NCBI GenBank assembly: GCA_031284085.1
Contig: JAITAM010000246.1
Span: 1-5,308 of the forward strand
From: Spirochaetaceae bacterium
GTDB taxonomy: Bacteria; Spirochaetota; Spirochaetia; Treponematales; Breznakiellaceae
Length of the DNA: 5,308 nt
Direction of reading: 5' to 3'
Below, piece by piece: positions 1 through 5,174 of the stretch; position 1 is the first letter of the stretch; each line of letters opens with the position of its first letter. Both the position numbers and the translations under genes were made by a program. The notes under the pieces are model-generated. The model worked only from the letters and a program-made list of their open reading frames with translations, searched no databases and was not told the origin of the DNA.

Positions 1-2
1 GG

Positions 3-128
3 GCAACTAACAGCCAAATAGCTGAGGTTTTAGGTATTCCTAAAGGCACTGTTGACTCTAGTCTTTATGCGATAAGGCAGAGTCATAAATCAGAATTGGC
101 TTTACTTAAAGCGCAGGAACTGTCTTAA
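3..128 (+). CDS. C-terminal end of a sigma-70 region 4-like helix-turn-helix protein (5' end outside window)
   Basis: This is an open frame of 41 codons entering from the left edge and ending at TAA 126-128. The translation contains a clear helix-turn-helix of the sigma-70 region 4.2 type: an NSQIAEVLGIPKGTV core followed by a basic helix with Arg and Lys residues. In ECF-type sigma factors the equivalent stretch reads (S/T)xxEIAExLGxPxGTVxSRLxxAR, and it recognises the -35 promoter element. Here the Ser-Arg after GTV is replaced by Asp-Ser-Ser, so promoter recognition may differ, or the protein may be a sigma-like regulator rather than a true sigma factor. About 17 residues follow the helix, ending in a short Leu/Ala/Glu-rich tail. 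It converges on the oxidoreductase gene across a strong hairpin. LuxR-type regulators have a similar helix and cannot be excluded without the N-terminal part. Confidence 0.6.
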   Translation, partial: ATNSQIAEVLGIPKGTVDSSLYAIRQSHKSELALLKAQELS

Positions 129-133
129 AATGA

Positions 134-171
134 GGGGGCGGAACGAAAGCGCAGTTTCAACCGCCCCTTTT
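134..171. terminator. GC-rich hairpin terminator between convergent genes
   Basis: GGGGCGG at 135-141 pairs with CCGCCCC at 161-167. An inner GAAA (145-148) pairs with TTTC (155-158), leaving a 6-nt loop. On the plus strand the stem is followed by TTTT (168-171), and it begins 6 nt after the stop of the sigma-like gene, so it fits an intrinsic terminator for that gene. On the minus strand it lies about 18 nt past the oxidoreductase stop and is followed by CTCATTTTAAG, a weaker U-tract. It probably serves both genes. Confidence 0.85.
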
Positions 172-185
172 GCGATAAAGCGCTG

Positions 186-1235
186 TTATTTACTTTTTTT
201 TACTTTGTAATATCTGCCTGAAGAGGCGGCATCGTGAATACCATGCATTATGTCAAGTACATGGTATGCCAACTTTCCTGATGCTCGATGAGGGCGCCCT
301 TCGGTAATTGCTTCTGCCATTTCGGTTATACCAAGACCTCTGCTGTTACCGGTGAATTCGCCGATTAAAGGTATTTCTACCCATGAATCATTACGCCGCA
401 GCAGGACAGGACCGCCGAACGTATTAGGATCCGGCACACGAAGCGTTCCTTCACTTCCATAAATCTCAATGCACGGCATAGAGTGATACGGAACATCAAA
501 ACTCATAACCATTGTTCCTACAGCGCCGCTTGAAAATTCCAAAGTAGCGGCGACATGAGTGGGAACTTCAACATCAATAGTAGAACCTTTGTGCGGCATA
601 CTTTTAATAGTGCGGGTCTTAAAGGGCATGGATGCAAAACCACAAACCCGTACAATAGGCCCCAGCATGGTTACTAGTGCGGTCAAGTAGTAAGGACCCA
701 CGTCAAAGAGAGGACCACCTCCCTTTTTGTAGAAAAAATCCGGATTAGGATGCCAAGACTCAGGTCCCGACTGCATCATAAATGCAGTCGCAGCAAGAGG
801 ACGTCCTATCCAGCCATCGTTAATAAGCTTAGAACAGGTTTGTATGCCGGCGCCGAGGAAGGTATCCGGTGCACAGCCGACTCGAACTTTATTCTCCGCA
901 GCAGTCTTCAGCAGTTCTTCCGCTTCCTGTCGTGCAATGCAAAGCGGTTTTTCATTGTAGATATGCTTGCCGGCTTTGACTGCATCAAGGGCAATTTGAA
1001 AATGTAAATGAGGCGGGGTCAAATTAAGAACAATATCCACATCCGGACTTGCAATAAGCGCCTGAGCATTGGGAAAAGAGGGCAATGAAAATTCTAAAGC
1101 CGCCTGTTCCAATTTATCCGCTTGAGGATCAGCTATTGCCGTTACTTGTACCTGTTTTGTGAATATTTCCGTCAGATTTTGCAGGTAAATATGACTAATA
1201 TTACCAATACCAACTACACCAACTCTTTGTTTCAT
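186..1235 (-). CDS. Gfo/Idh/MocA-family NAD(P)-dependent oxidoreductase
   Basis: The protein has 349 residues, a normal length for this family of cytoplasmic sugar/inositol-type dehydrogenases. The N-terminal Rossmann fold is clear: a beta strand leads into GxGNIS (residues 9-14), the dinucleotide-binding turn. NLTPPHLH (71-78) and the EKPLC motif (95-99) follow; Lys96 corresponds to the family's catalytic or substrate-positioning lysine. The C-terminal alpha/beta domain carries GGGPLFDVGPYYL (172-184), equivalent to the GGGxxxDxGxH signature, but a Tyr pair occupies the place of the usual His. A SxGxxGTMxMSFD-like strand near 235-247 and an EIYGSEGTL stretch (257-265) complete the domain. 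The substrate cannot be named from sequence. The ATG at 1233-1235 is supported by AGGAG (1241-1245) five nucleotides upstream. The gene has its own promoter and lies 324 bp from mreC, so a functional link with mreBC is unlikely. Confidence 0.93.
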   Translation of the reverse strand: MKQRVGVVGIGNISHIYLQNLTEIFTKQVQVTAIADPQADKLEQAALEFSLPSFPNAQALIASPDVDIVLNLTPPHLHFQIALDAVKAGKHIYNEKPLCIARQEAEELLKTAAENKVRVGCAPDTFLGAGIQTCSKLINDGWIGRPLAATAFMMQSGPESWHPNPDFFYKKGGGPLFDVGPYYLTALVTMLGPIVRVCGFASMPFKTRTIKSMPHKGSTIDVEVPTHVAATLEFSSGAVGTMVMSFDVPYHSMPCIEIYGSEGTLRVPDPNTFGGPVLLRRNDSWVEIPLIGEFTGNSRGLGITEMAEAITEGRPHRASGKLAYHVLDIMHGIHDAASSGRYYKVKKSK

Positions 1236-1240
1236 TTTTT

Positions 1241-1245
1241 CTCCT
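1241..1245 (-). promoter_or_regulatory. Shine-Dalgarno of the oxidoreductase gene
   Basis: The minus strand reads AGGAG followed by a 5-nt A-rich spacer and the ATG at 1233-1235. This fixes the start codon. Confidence 0.8.
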
Positions 1246-1262
1246 AAACATTATTGTTGAGT

Positions 1263-1292
1263 ACTATATTGAATTGTAGCTCTTCTTGACAA
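1263..1292 (-). promoter_or_regulatory. Predicted sigma-70 promoter of the oxidoreductase gene
   Basis: Reading the minus strand, TTGTCA (1287-1292) matches the -35 consensus TTGACA at five of six positions. It is followed after 18 bp by TATAGT (1263-1268), which matches TATAAT at five of six. Transcription would start near 1256, giving a leader of roughly 20 nt that includes the Shine-Dalgarno. This supports separate transcription from mreC. It is predicted from sequence only. Confidence 0.6.
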
Positions 1293-1321
1293 GGATGTTT
1301 TTTACTTTTTTCATCAGACAT

Positions 1322-1354
1322 AACCTATGACCTATGTCTTGACCTATGTCTGAC
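1322..1354. repeat. Short tandem repeat of an ACCTATG(TCTTG) unit
   Basis: GACCTATGTCT occurs at 1329-1339 and again at 1341-1351 with a 12-bp period, preceded by a partial copy (ACCTATG at 1323-1329). The stretch CCTATGTCTTGACC (1331-1344) recurs with one mismatch at 4860-4873, in the other gene-poor region. It has no assigned function. It lies just upstream of the oxidoreductase promoter. Confidence 0.6.
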
Positions 1355-1525
1355 CCCTTCCTCTGCCTGACCTTCTGCTTTTTTCAGACGAAGAGTCGTA
1401 GATCCGCTTCCGAACCAACGCCGAGAGCTTAGGAACAGGCTGCGGCTATAAGGTCTGTCCCTCTGTCTCGCTTCTTGTAGGCAAAAGCCGTACACAGCCC
1501 TTGGATACTTACGTCGAGACCTTTG

Positions 1526-1558
1526 AGGCAGCCTGCGGCTGTTAGAAACAGGCTGCCT
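1526..1558. repeat. Perfect 10-bp inverted repeat (hairpin) immediately after the mreC stop
   Basis: AGGCAGCCTG (1526-1535) and CAGGCTGCCT (1549-1558) are exact reverse complements around a 13-nt loop, one nucleotide past the mreC TAA (1560-1562). In the mreC transcript the stem is followed by CAAAGGTCTCG with no U-run. It is therefore not a canonical intrinsic terminator; it could protect the 3' end, be a processing site, or be part of an intergenic repeat. A nested CAGCC-TGC-GGCTG palindrome (1530-1542) could form instead. Confidence 0.75.
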
Positions 1559-1559
1559 G

Positions 1560-2408
1560 TTACAAAGGATCAATGACAAACACATGTTCCAATCGGGAAA
1601 AATCAATAATACTGTTTATCTCGATATCCATAGAAATTTCATATTCCCGATATAAAATTTGCACCACCCTGCCTATGGTAATGCCCGGTGGATACACGCC
1701 CCCTATACCGCTTGTAACAATCACATCGCCGGAACTTATCTCGGCACGAGCGCTTTTAGGAACAAAACGCATAAGGAGAGGCGAGTCCGCTCCTTGCCCT
1801 CCGATTATCCCTTCATACCGCGATTCTGAAAACCGAGAGGAAATAAAGAAGCTCGAATCGTATATAGGCATAACAAGACTTTCAAGTTCTCCGGCGACAA
1901 TTACCTTACCGATAAGCCCTTGCATACCCTTTTGAAAGGCAATAACCGGCATATTGACTGCAACACCGGAACGCTTGCCCTTGTTGATGGCAAAAGCAGA
2001 AAATAAATTACCAGGATCCTTGCCTACTATTTCTGCCGCAATGTGCTTAACCGCTAGAGTGTCGGCAAAGTCGAGCTGTTCGCGTAAGCGCTGGTTTTCC
2101 TGCCGGATTTCTGCCGCACTTTGCTCTAGCTGTTCGTACCGGCTCACCCGTTCCAACAGTTCTTCATATTCGCTACGAAGCTCGTCAAGCTCTTTTATGG
2201 ATAGTATTGTCTGGTTTACAAACGAAGAAATTTCATATATACCGCCACGGACACCAAAGAAAAATGATAATCCCATATCCTTAAAATTGATAACAAAGGT
2301 CCCGGTAGAGAAAATTAAAAATAAGAATGAAGTAGTATTCAGTACAATAAAAACAGCCCATTCGATAAGAATCCGCCTTCGCCGTTTTCGAGCATCGTCC
2401 AAAAACAT
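1560..2408 (-). CDS. mreC: Rod shape-determining protein MreC
   Basis: MreC is a bitopic inner-membrane protein. Its periplasmic part scaffolds the elongation peptidoglycan synthases and links them to MreB. The 282-residue product has the family architecture: a basic cytoplasmic N-terminus with RKRRRRR around residues 7-12, one transmembrane segment (about 13-35), a Glu/Leu/Arg-rich coiled coil (about 71-115), then the two-part beta-barrel domain. The C-terminal signature GDVIVTSGIGGVYPPG (227-242), followed by ITIGRV, is the conserved MreC motif. Length is typical. The start lies 7 nt after the mreB stop, with no good Shine-Dalgarno in that gap or at the end of mreB, so translational coupling to mreB is likely. 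No mreD follows: after the stop there is a hairpin and an unrelated gene, whereas mreD is the usual next gene in many bacteria. Confidence 0.95.
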   Translation of the reverse strand: MFLDDARKRRRRILIEWAVFIVLNTTSFLFLIFSTGTFVINFKDMGLSFFFGVRGGIYEISSFVNQTILSIKELDELRSEYEELLERVSRYEQLEQSAAEIRQENQRLREQLDFADTLAVKHIAAEIVGKDPGNLFSAFAINKGKRSGVAVNMPVIAFQKGMQGLIGKVIVAGELESLVMPIYDSSFFISSRFSESRYEGIIGGQGADSPLLMRFVPKSARAEISSGDVIVTSGIGGVYPPGITIGRVVQILYREYEISMDIEINSIIDFSRLEHVFVIDPL

Positions 2409-2415
2409 ACAAGAA

Positions 2416-3444
2416 TTACCGGTTTATATTATCGTATACGCTGCGACTCTGAGCAAAACCACGTGCGAATTCAAAATATTTGCCGGCGCCCAATGCGACG
2501 CAGTTCATAGGGTTTTCTGCAACAAAAACCGGTACGCCGGTTTCTTTTGCAATGAGCTTGGGCAAACCTTTAAGGAGAGAGCCTCCACCGGTCATAACAA
2601 TACCGCGCTCTGCAATATCCGCGGCCAGCTCAGGCGGTGTCTGCCCCAAAGTCTTTTTGATCTCATCAATAATTTGTACTATTGGATCTTTGAGACATTC
2701 GCGTATTTCTACTGAATCAATATCAAGCCGCCGAGGGAGTCCTGTTATGGCATCGTTCCCTTTGATTTCCATTTTTTCTATGGTCTTATCCGGCGTTGCA
2801 TTACCGATACCAATTTTCAGGTCCTCAGCAGTCTGTTCTCCAATAATAATATTGTGTTTGGCTCGGACATGCTTAATAATAGATTGATCGAATTCATCGC
2901 CCCCTAAACGGATTGCGTTGGTAACAACCATGCCTCCCAAGGAAATAACGGATATTTCCGTAGTACCGCCTCCAATATCACAGATCATGTGTCCTGCCGG
3001 CTCAAAAATAGAAATATCGGCGCCAATGGCGGCAGCTCGACTTTCTTCAATCACAAGAACTTCACGAGCGCCGGATTTGTAGGCACTTTCTTCAACCGCC
3101 CGACGTTCAACTTCAGTGATACAAGAAGGGATACCGATGACCATCCGGGGTTTAATAAAATGGTAACGCGGTATGGCTTTTGATATAAAATAACGCATCA
3201 TTTTTTCGGTTGATTCTAGGTCTGCAATAACACCATCACGCATGGGACGGATAGCGATGATATTCTCAGGAGTCCGCCATAGCATACGCTTAGCATCCTG
3301 ACCGACGGCTACTACCTTTTTAGTACCCCGTTCGACAGCTACAACAGAAGGCTCATTCAGTACTATACCCTTTCCTAATATATAAATAAGGGTATTGCAT
3401 GTGCCCAAATCAACACCAATATCGGAAGATGACATTCCAAACAT
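2416..3444 (-). CDS. mreB: Rod shape-determining protein MreB (bacterial actin)
   Basis: MreB is an actin-fold ATPase that forms membrane-bound antiparallel filaments and steers lateral cell-wall synthesis. At 342 residues it is of standard length. The phosphate-1 loop is [14 protein letters not shown] (8-21), with Cys16 where most MreBs have Ala. The [10 protein letters not shown] block (66-75) follows, then [16 protein letters not shown] (101-116). The [11 protein letters not shown] segment (132-142) contains the Glu pair near the catalytic site, with Ser-Arg where Pro-Met is common. Phosphate-2 is DIGGGTTE (156-163), and the adenosine-binding motif is [11 protein letters not shown] (284-294). 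LGGDEFD (180-186) is also intact, so it looks functional. The ATG is supported by AGGAG at 3450-3454. It sits 63 nt downstream of the TPR gene and 7 nt upstream of mreC, all on the same strand, so the three are probably co-transcribed. Confidence 0.97.
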   Translation of the reverse strand: MFGMSSSDIGVDLGTCNTLIYILGKGIVLNEPSVVAVERGTKKVVAVGQDAKRMLWRTPENIIAIRPMRDGVIADLESTEKMMRYFISKAIPRYHFIKPRMVIGIPSCITEVERRAVEESAYKSGAREVLVIEESRAAAIGADISIFEPAGHMICDIGGGTTEISVISLGGMVVTNAIRLGGDEFDQSIIKHVRAKHNIIIGEQTAEDLKIGIGNATPDKTIEKMEIKGNDAITGLPRRLDIDSVEIRECLKDPIVQIIDEIKKTLGQTPPELAADIAERGIVMTGGGSLLKGLPKLIAKETGVPVFVAENPMNCVALGAGKYFEFARGFAQSRSVYDNINR

Positions 3445-3449
3445 AACTT

Positions 3450-3454
3450 CTCCT
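3450..3454 (-). promoter_or_regulatory. Shine-Dalgarno of mreB
   Basis: The minus strand reads GAGGAGAAGTT directly before the ATG at 3442-3444, so AGGAG is five nucleotides from the start. A second in-frame ATG three codons in (MFGM) is less well placed. This is the strongest ribosome-binding site in the cell-shape cluster. Confidence 0.8.
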
Positions 3455-3507
3455 CATCTTAGTAAAATTCAAATATAAAATCATCATCATTAAAAATAGT
3501 CTTTTCC

Positions 3508-4446
3508 TTAAATCCCAAGCCTCGACCGAGCTTGCTTATGAGTCGGATCTATTTGTAAGGCTCTATACCATTCTGTACGTGCTTTAGCCGAATCGCGCAC
3601 AGCATATAATTCGCCGAGCTGGTAATGAGCCTCAGCATTTTCTATATTAAGGTCTATCACCGCCGTTAATTGAGCCTCGGCGCCGGCTCTATCACCAGTA
3701 CTTTTAAGAATAGTCGCCAAAAGAAGGCGCGCAGTAATAATACTATTAACATCATTTGAAGTTTCTGCACACCGGACCAGATATGCCTTTGCTTGTTCAG
3801 GCTCGCCCAGCTCTATGTAAGAGCGGGCAGCGGATAATAGTAACAAATCGGAAGGCTTCTCCGGCTGCTTTAGAGCCTGAGCGAAAGCATCGACACTCCG
3901 GCGGTAATCGTGAAGGCGTGCATACAAAACTCCTAAATATTCAGGAATATCCTGCATCAACTCCATAGAGGTATTTTGTACTTCTTGCAAAAACTTTATA
4001 GCCAAATCGGCAAAGCTCTCCCCTTTGTAATAGTAAGCTTTGCCCAGCATATAGCGAATAGTGCTGCTGTTAGCAGCATTTTCTTTTACGAGCAGTGCCT
4101 TGCGGAGCGACCAGATACAGGTATCTATAGAGGCAAGCATATCCTCATTATTTATCTGTGCAAGAGCTATATGGTACGATGAAAAACCGTGCATCATCAG
4201 AGCAAAATAATCCAAGGGCTTTATTTTTAATATTTGATTACTTAAATCAAATACCACTTTGTAATCACCACTTTCCCAGTATTGAATAAGGCTTTTCTGT
4301 ATCATTCTTATATTAGTGTTACGCTGTATAATCACTATGGCAGGGATGGCTATACCGGCTACGACCACAATTGGTATAATAATAAACAAGATTCGTAAAA
4401 AATTGCTATGGGGTTTTGAGCCGAGGTATGATTTTTGGTGAAACAT
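3508..4446 (-). CDS. Membrane-anchored tetratricopeptide-repeat protein upstream of mreB
   Basis: The product has 312 residues. A short N-terminus with Lys, His and Arg precedes a strongly hydrophobic segment (about 17-40, rich in Ile and Val), without a signal-peptidase site or lipobox. This fits an uncleaved anchor with the remainder outside the cytoplasm. The rest is helical with TPR-like repeats. The clearest run from about 167 to 303 and include EYLGVLYARLHDYRRSVDAF (169-188), SYIELGEPEQAKAYL (209-223), LLATILKSTGDRAGAEAQL (242-260) and HYQLGELYAVRDSAKARTEW (274-293). Position-8 Gly and position-20 Ala residues are typical of TPRs. Such domains bind protein partners; the place directly before mreB suggests a role in envelope or elongasome assembly, but that is inference. 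The ATG is the first possible one, since an in-frame TAG lies 12 nt upstream, yet no Shine-Dalgarno is visible; a palindrome occupies that place. Confidence 0.85.
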   Translation of the reverse strand: MFHQKSYLGSKPHSNFLRILFIIIPIVVVAGIAIPAIVIIQRNTNIRMIQKSLIQYWESGDYKVVFDLSNQILKIKPLDYFALMMHGFSSYHIALAQINNEDMLASIDTCIWSLRKALLVKENAANSSTIRYMLGKAYYYKGESFADLAIKFLQEVQNTSMELMQDIPEYLGVLYARLHDYRRSVDAFAQALKQPEKPSDLLLLSAARSYIELGEPEQAKAYLVRCAETSNDVNSIITARLLLATILKSTGDRAGAEAQLTAVIDLNIENAEAHYQLGELYAVRDSAKARTEWYRALQIDPTHKQARSRLGI

Positions 4447-4448
4447 AT

Positions 4449-4461
4449 ATGTAGACTACAT
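4449..4461. promoter_or_regulatory. 13-bp palindrome in front of the TPR gene
   Basis: ATGTAG-A-CTACAT is a perfect palindrome whose edge is 2 bp from the TPR gene ATG. A matching half, GTAGTCTA (4486-4493), forms a second 8-bp inverted repeat with TAGACTAC (4452-4459). The arrangement could be an operator or a leader hairpin that hides the start codon, and it sits where a ribosome-binding site would be expected. A small plus-strand reading frame also begins at 4493. No confident -35/-10 pair was found for the TPR gene. Confidence 0.35.
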
Positions 4462-4492
4462 TTTTTTACTACAAAGTTAAAGGGGGTAGTCT

Positions 4493-4528
4493 ATGAATAT
4501 GCCCATCTTTTTTGAGAATGTAAGGTAA
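4493..4528 (+). other. 11-codon reading frame with a good Shine-Dalgarno; possible remnant of a gene start
   Basis: AAAGGGGG (4479-4486) is followed after 6 nt by ATG and the peptide MNMPIFFENVR, then TAA. It is divergent from the TPR gene. The peptide is too short to classify. After a frame change the DNA stays open for about 30 further codons to 4620, so this could be the broken start of a former gene, a tiny leader peptide, or chance. No homology is recognised. Confidence 0.2.
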
Positions 4529-4588
4529 AATATGACTTGAAAAGGGAAATATGGATCTTTTCTCGTTATCTTAAGTCAAGTCTAACCC

Positions 4589-4735
4589 TCAAAATGAAAC
4601 TTTACAGGCCAGCCTATTGAGAATTGCTAGGGTATAATCCACTATAGCATTATCATAATCTCTCTTTCGGGCATAAGCATTACCTCTGCTGTTGTATCGG
4701 GATTGGAGTACGACTATTCCTCTGACAGAAACAGC
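4589..4735 (-). pseudogene. Decayed fragment of a TPR-repeat protein
   Basis: The minus-strand frame between TAG (4736-4738) and TGA (4589-4591) encodes about 48 residues. The central part, RGNAYARKRDYDNAIVDYT (within about 4631-4696), matches the TPR pattern found in treponeme-type proteins: Gly-Asn-Ala-Tyr, a polar turn with Asp-Tyr, then Asn-Ala-Ile-x-Asp-Tyr-x-x-Ala-Ile. Upstream the frame closes at once, no start codon or ribosome-binding site is present, and after the Ala-Ile pair the sequence loses the expected Leu-Asn-Pro and runs into a stop. It therefore looks like one surviving repeat of a longer gene. It is not a continuation of the intact TPR gene, which starts downstream and has a different repeat sequence. 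Confidence 0.6.
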
Positions 4736-4856
4736 CTAAGGTCTGACCTATTCCACTCACTGGAGTATCTTCAGCTCTGACTTCAAGATTGTATCGTCCA
4801 CGAAAGTTCCGGTTTCCGGTGAGAAACTTCCCCATTCGAGTTATTTCAGTCTGCTC

Positions 4857-4975
4857 GATCCTATGGCTTGACCCTTCAGGGTCAGAGGAGAGCTTTCATT
4901 GCGTAGTGTGGACTGGAGGCCTGTCCCTTTCTCCTTGAGCCTATGGCTTCGGTCTGTCAGATCCTATAGATTCGG
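4857..4975. repeat. Three imperfect copies of a GA(T/G)CCTATGGCTTCGG unit
   Basis: Copies begin at 4857 (GATCCTATGGCTTGAC), 4937 (GAGCCTATGGCTTCGG) and 4960 (GATCCTATAGATTCGG). The first two share the exact 10-mer CCTATGGCTT 80 bp apart; the third matches the second at 13 of 16 positions 23 bp on. A perfect GACCC-TTCA-GGGTC hairpin (4870-4883) follows the first copy. The first copy also matches CCTATGTCTTGACC at 1331-1344 with one difference. Confidence 0.6.
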
Positions 4976-5029
4976 CCCTCAAACAAATAATAGTTAGTTG
5001 ATTATAACATATAGATAGTATATCTTTTT

Positions 5030-5057
5030 TATAAAGTTATACTTGTGTAACTTTATA
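5030..5057. repeat. Perfect 10-bp inverted repeat upstream of the lipoprotein-like frame
   Basis: TATAAAGTTA (5030-5039) and TAACTTTATA (5048-5057) are exact reverse complements around an 8-nt spacer. The right arm ends 13 bp before the Shine-Dalgarno at 5071-5076. A -10-like TATACT (5038-5043) lies across the left arm and spacer, but a good -35 is missing. It could be an operator for a dimeric regulator, or a leader hairpin. No T-run follows, and the stem is AT-rich, so it is a poor terminator. Confidence 0.5.
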
Positions 5058-5070
5058 TCTAGATTGCATA

Positions 5071-5076
5071 GAGAGG
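5071..5076 (+). promoter_or_regulatory. Shine-Dalgarno deciding the lipoprotein-like start
   Basis: AGAGAGG ending at 5077-1 is followed by a 5-nt spacer to the ATG at 5082-5084. The overlapping ATG at 5078-5080 is only 1 nt away from GAGAGG, too close for efficient initiation. This favours the frame that encodes the lipoprotein signal peptide. Confidence 0.5.
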
Positions 5077-5081
5077 CATGT

Positions 5082-5174
5082 ATGGATTTGAGACAAAACA
5101 AGCATGCGAGATGGGTCATAGAAGGCTTTTGCGTTCTATTGATGTTGATGGGGTGCGAACATGCCCCCCCATAG
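5082..5174 (+). CDS. Lipoprotein signal peptide with a six-residue mature end at a C7 tract; small, truncated or phase-variable lipoprotein
   Basis: The 30-residue product starts MDLRQNKHAR, a polar and basic n-region. A hydrophobic stretch follows (about residues 11-23), then LMLMGC, a convincing signal peptidase II lipobox with Cys25. Only CEHAPP would remain after processing before TAG (5172-5174). The coding sequence runs through seven consecutive C (5164-5170) just before the stop. One additional C would extend it to 63 residues with a second hydrophobic stretch, ending at 5272; one fewer C gives a different tail ending sooner. No frame after the tract is long, so it could be a tiny lipoprotein, a phase-variable locus in an off state, or the broken start of a former lipoprotein gene. 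The longer overlapping frame from 5078 lacks a proper ribosome-binding site and is probably a shadow apart from this shifted tail. Confidence 0.45.
   Translation: MDLRQNKHARWVIEGFCVLLMLMGCEHAPP

Larger units (their letters stand above)
1236..1559. other. Gene-free region between mreC and the oxidoreductase
   Basis: This 324-bp stretch holds the oxidoreductase promoter and leader (about 1236-1292), the ACCTATG tandem repeat and the hairpin beside the mreC stop. An open frame of 93 codons exists on the minus strand (1325-1606), but it overlaps the end of mreC in another frame. It is dominated by Arg, Ser and Gln and has no ribosome-binding site or recognisable domain, so I regard it as a chance frame through repeat-like DNA. 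Motifs such as AGGTCTGTCCCT (1451-1462) recur at 4917-4928 with one mismatch. Confidence 0.6.
4447..5081. other. Gene-poor region with relics and repeats
   Basis: This region of about 635 bp holds the palindrome and short frame near the TPR gene, the TPR relic (4589-4735), a block of CCTATGGCTT-type repeats and the inverted repeat before the lipoprotein-like frame. Between about 4748 and 4940 several frames on both strands stay open for 50-65 codons (for example minus strand 4680-4895). None has a credible ribosome-binding site or recognised domain, and simultaneous openness on both strands argues for non-coding repeat DNA. The block 4700-4980 is visibly richer in G and C than the AT-rich DNA at 4980-5060. 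Confidence 0.55.

Noticed and set aside
1325..1606. 93-codon minus-strand frame overlapping the 3' end of mreC
   Set aside because: No ribosome-binding site, Arg/Ser/Gln-rich composition, overlap with mreC in another frame, and its C-terminal RHRSRHRS simply translates the tandem repeat.
1954..2715. 253-codon plus-strand frame antisense to mreC and mreB
   Set aside because: Shadow of two strongly conserved genes on the other strand; Ser/Arg/Lys-rich composition without a domain.
3445..3507. Possible promoter between the TPR gene and mreB (TATATT with a weak GACTAT 18 bp upstream)
   Set aside because: The -35 match is poor and the 63-bp gap is AT-rich, so TATATT by chance is expected; co-transcription from upstream is the simpler reading.
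4680..4895. Minus-strand open frame of about 70 codons, with an internal ATG at 4833-4835
   Set aside because: No ribosome-binding site, overlaps the TPR relic in another frame, no recognised domain, and the opposite strand is equally open across much of the same DNA.
4700..4980. Known structured RNA (rRNA, tmRNA, RNase P or SRP RNA)
   Set aside because: No recognisable conserved core of any of these RNAs could be found on either strand; the structure seen is limited to short repeats and one small hairpin.
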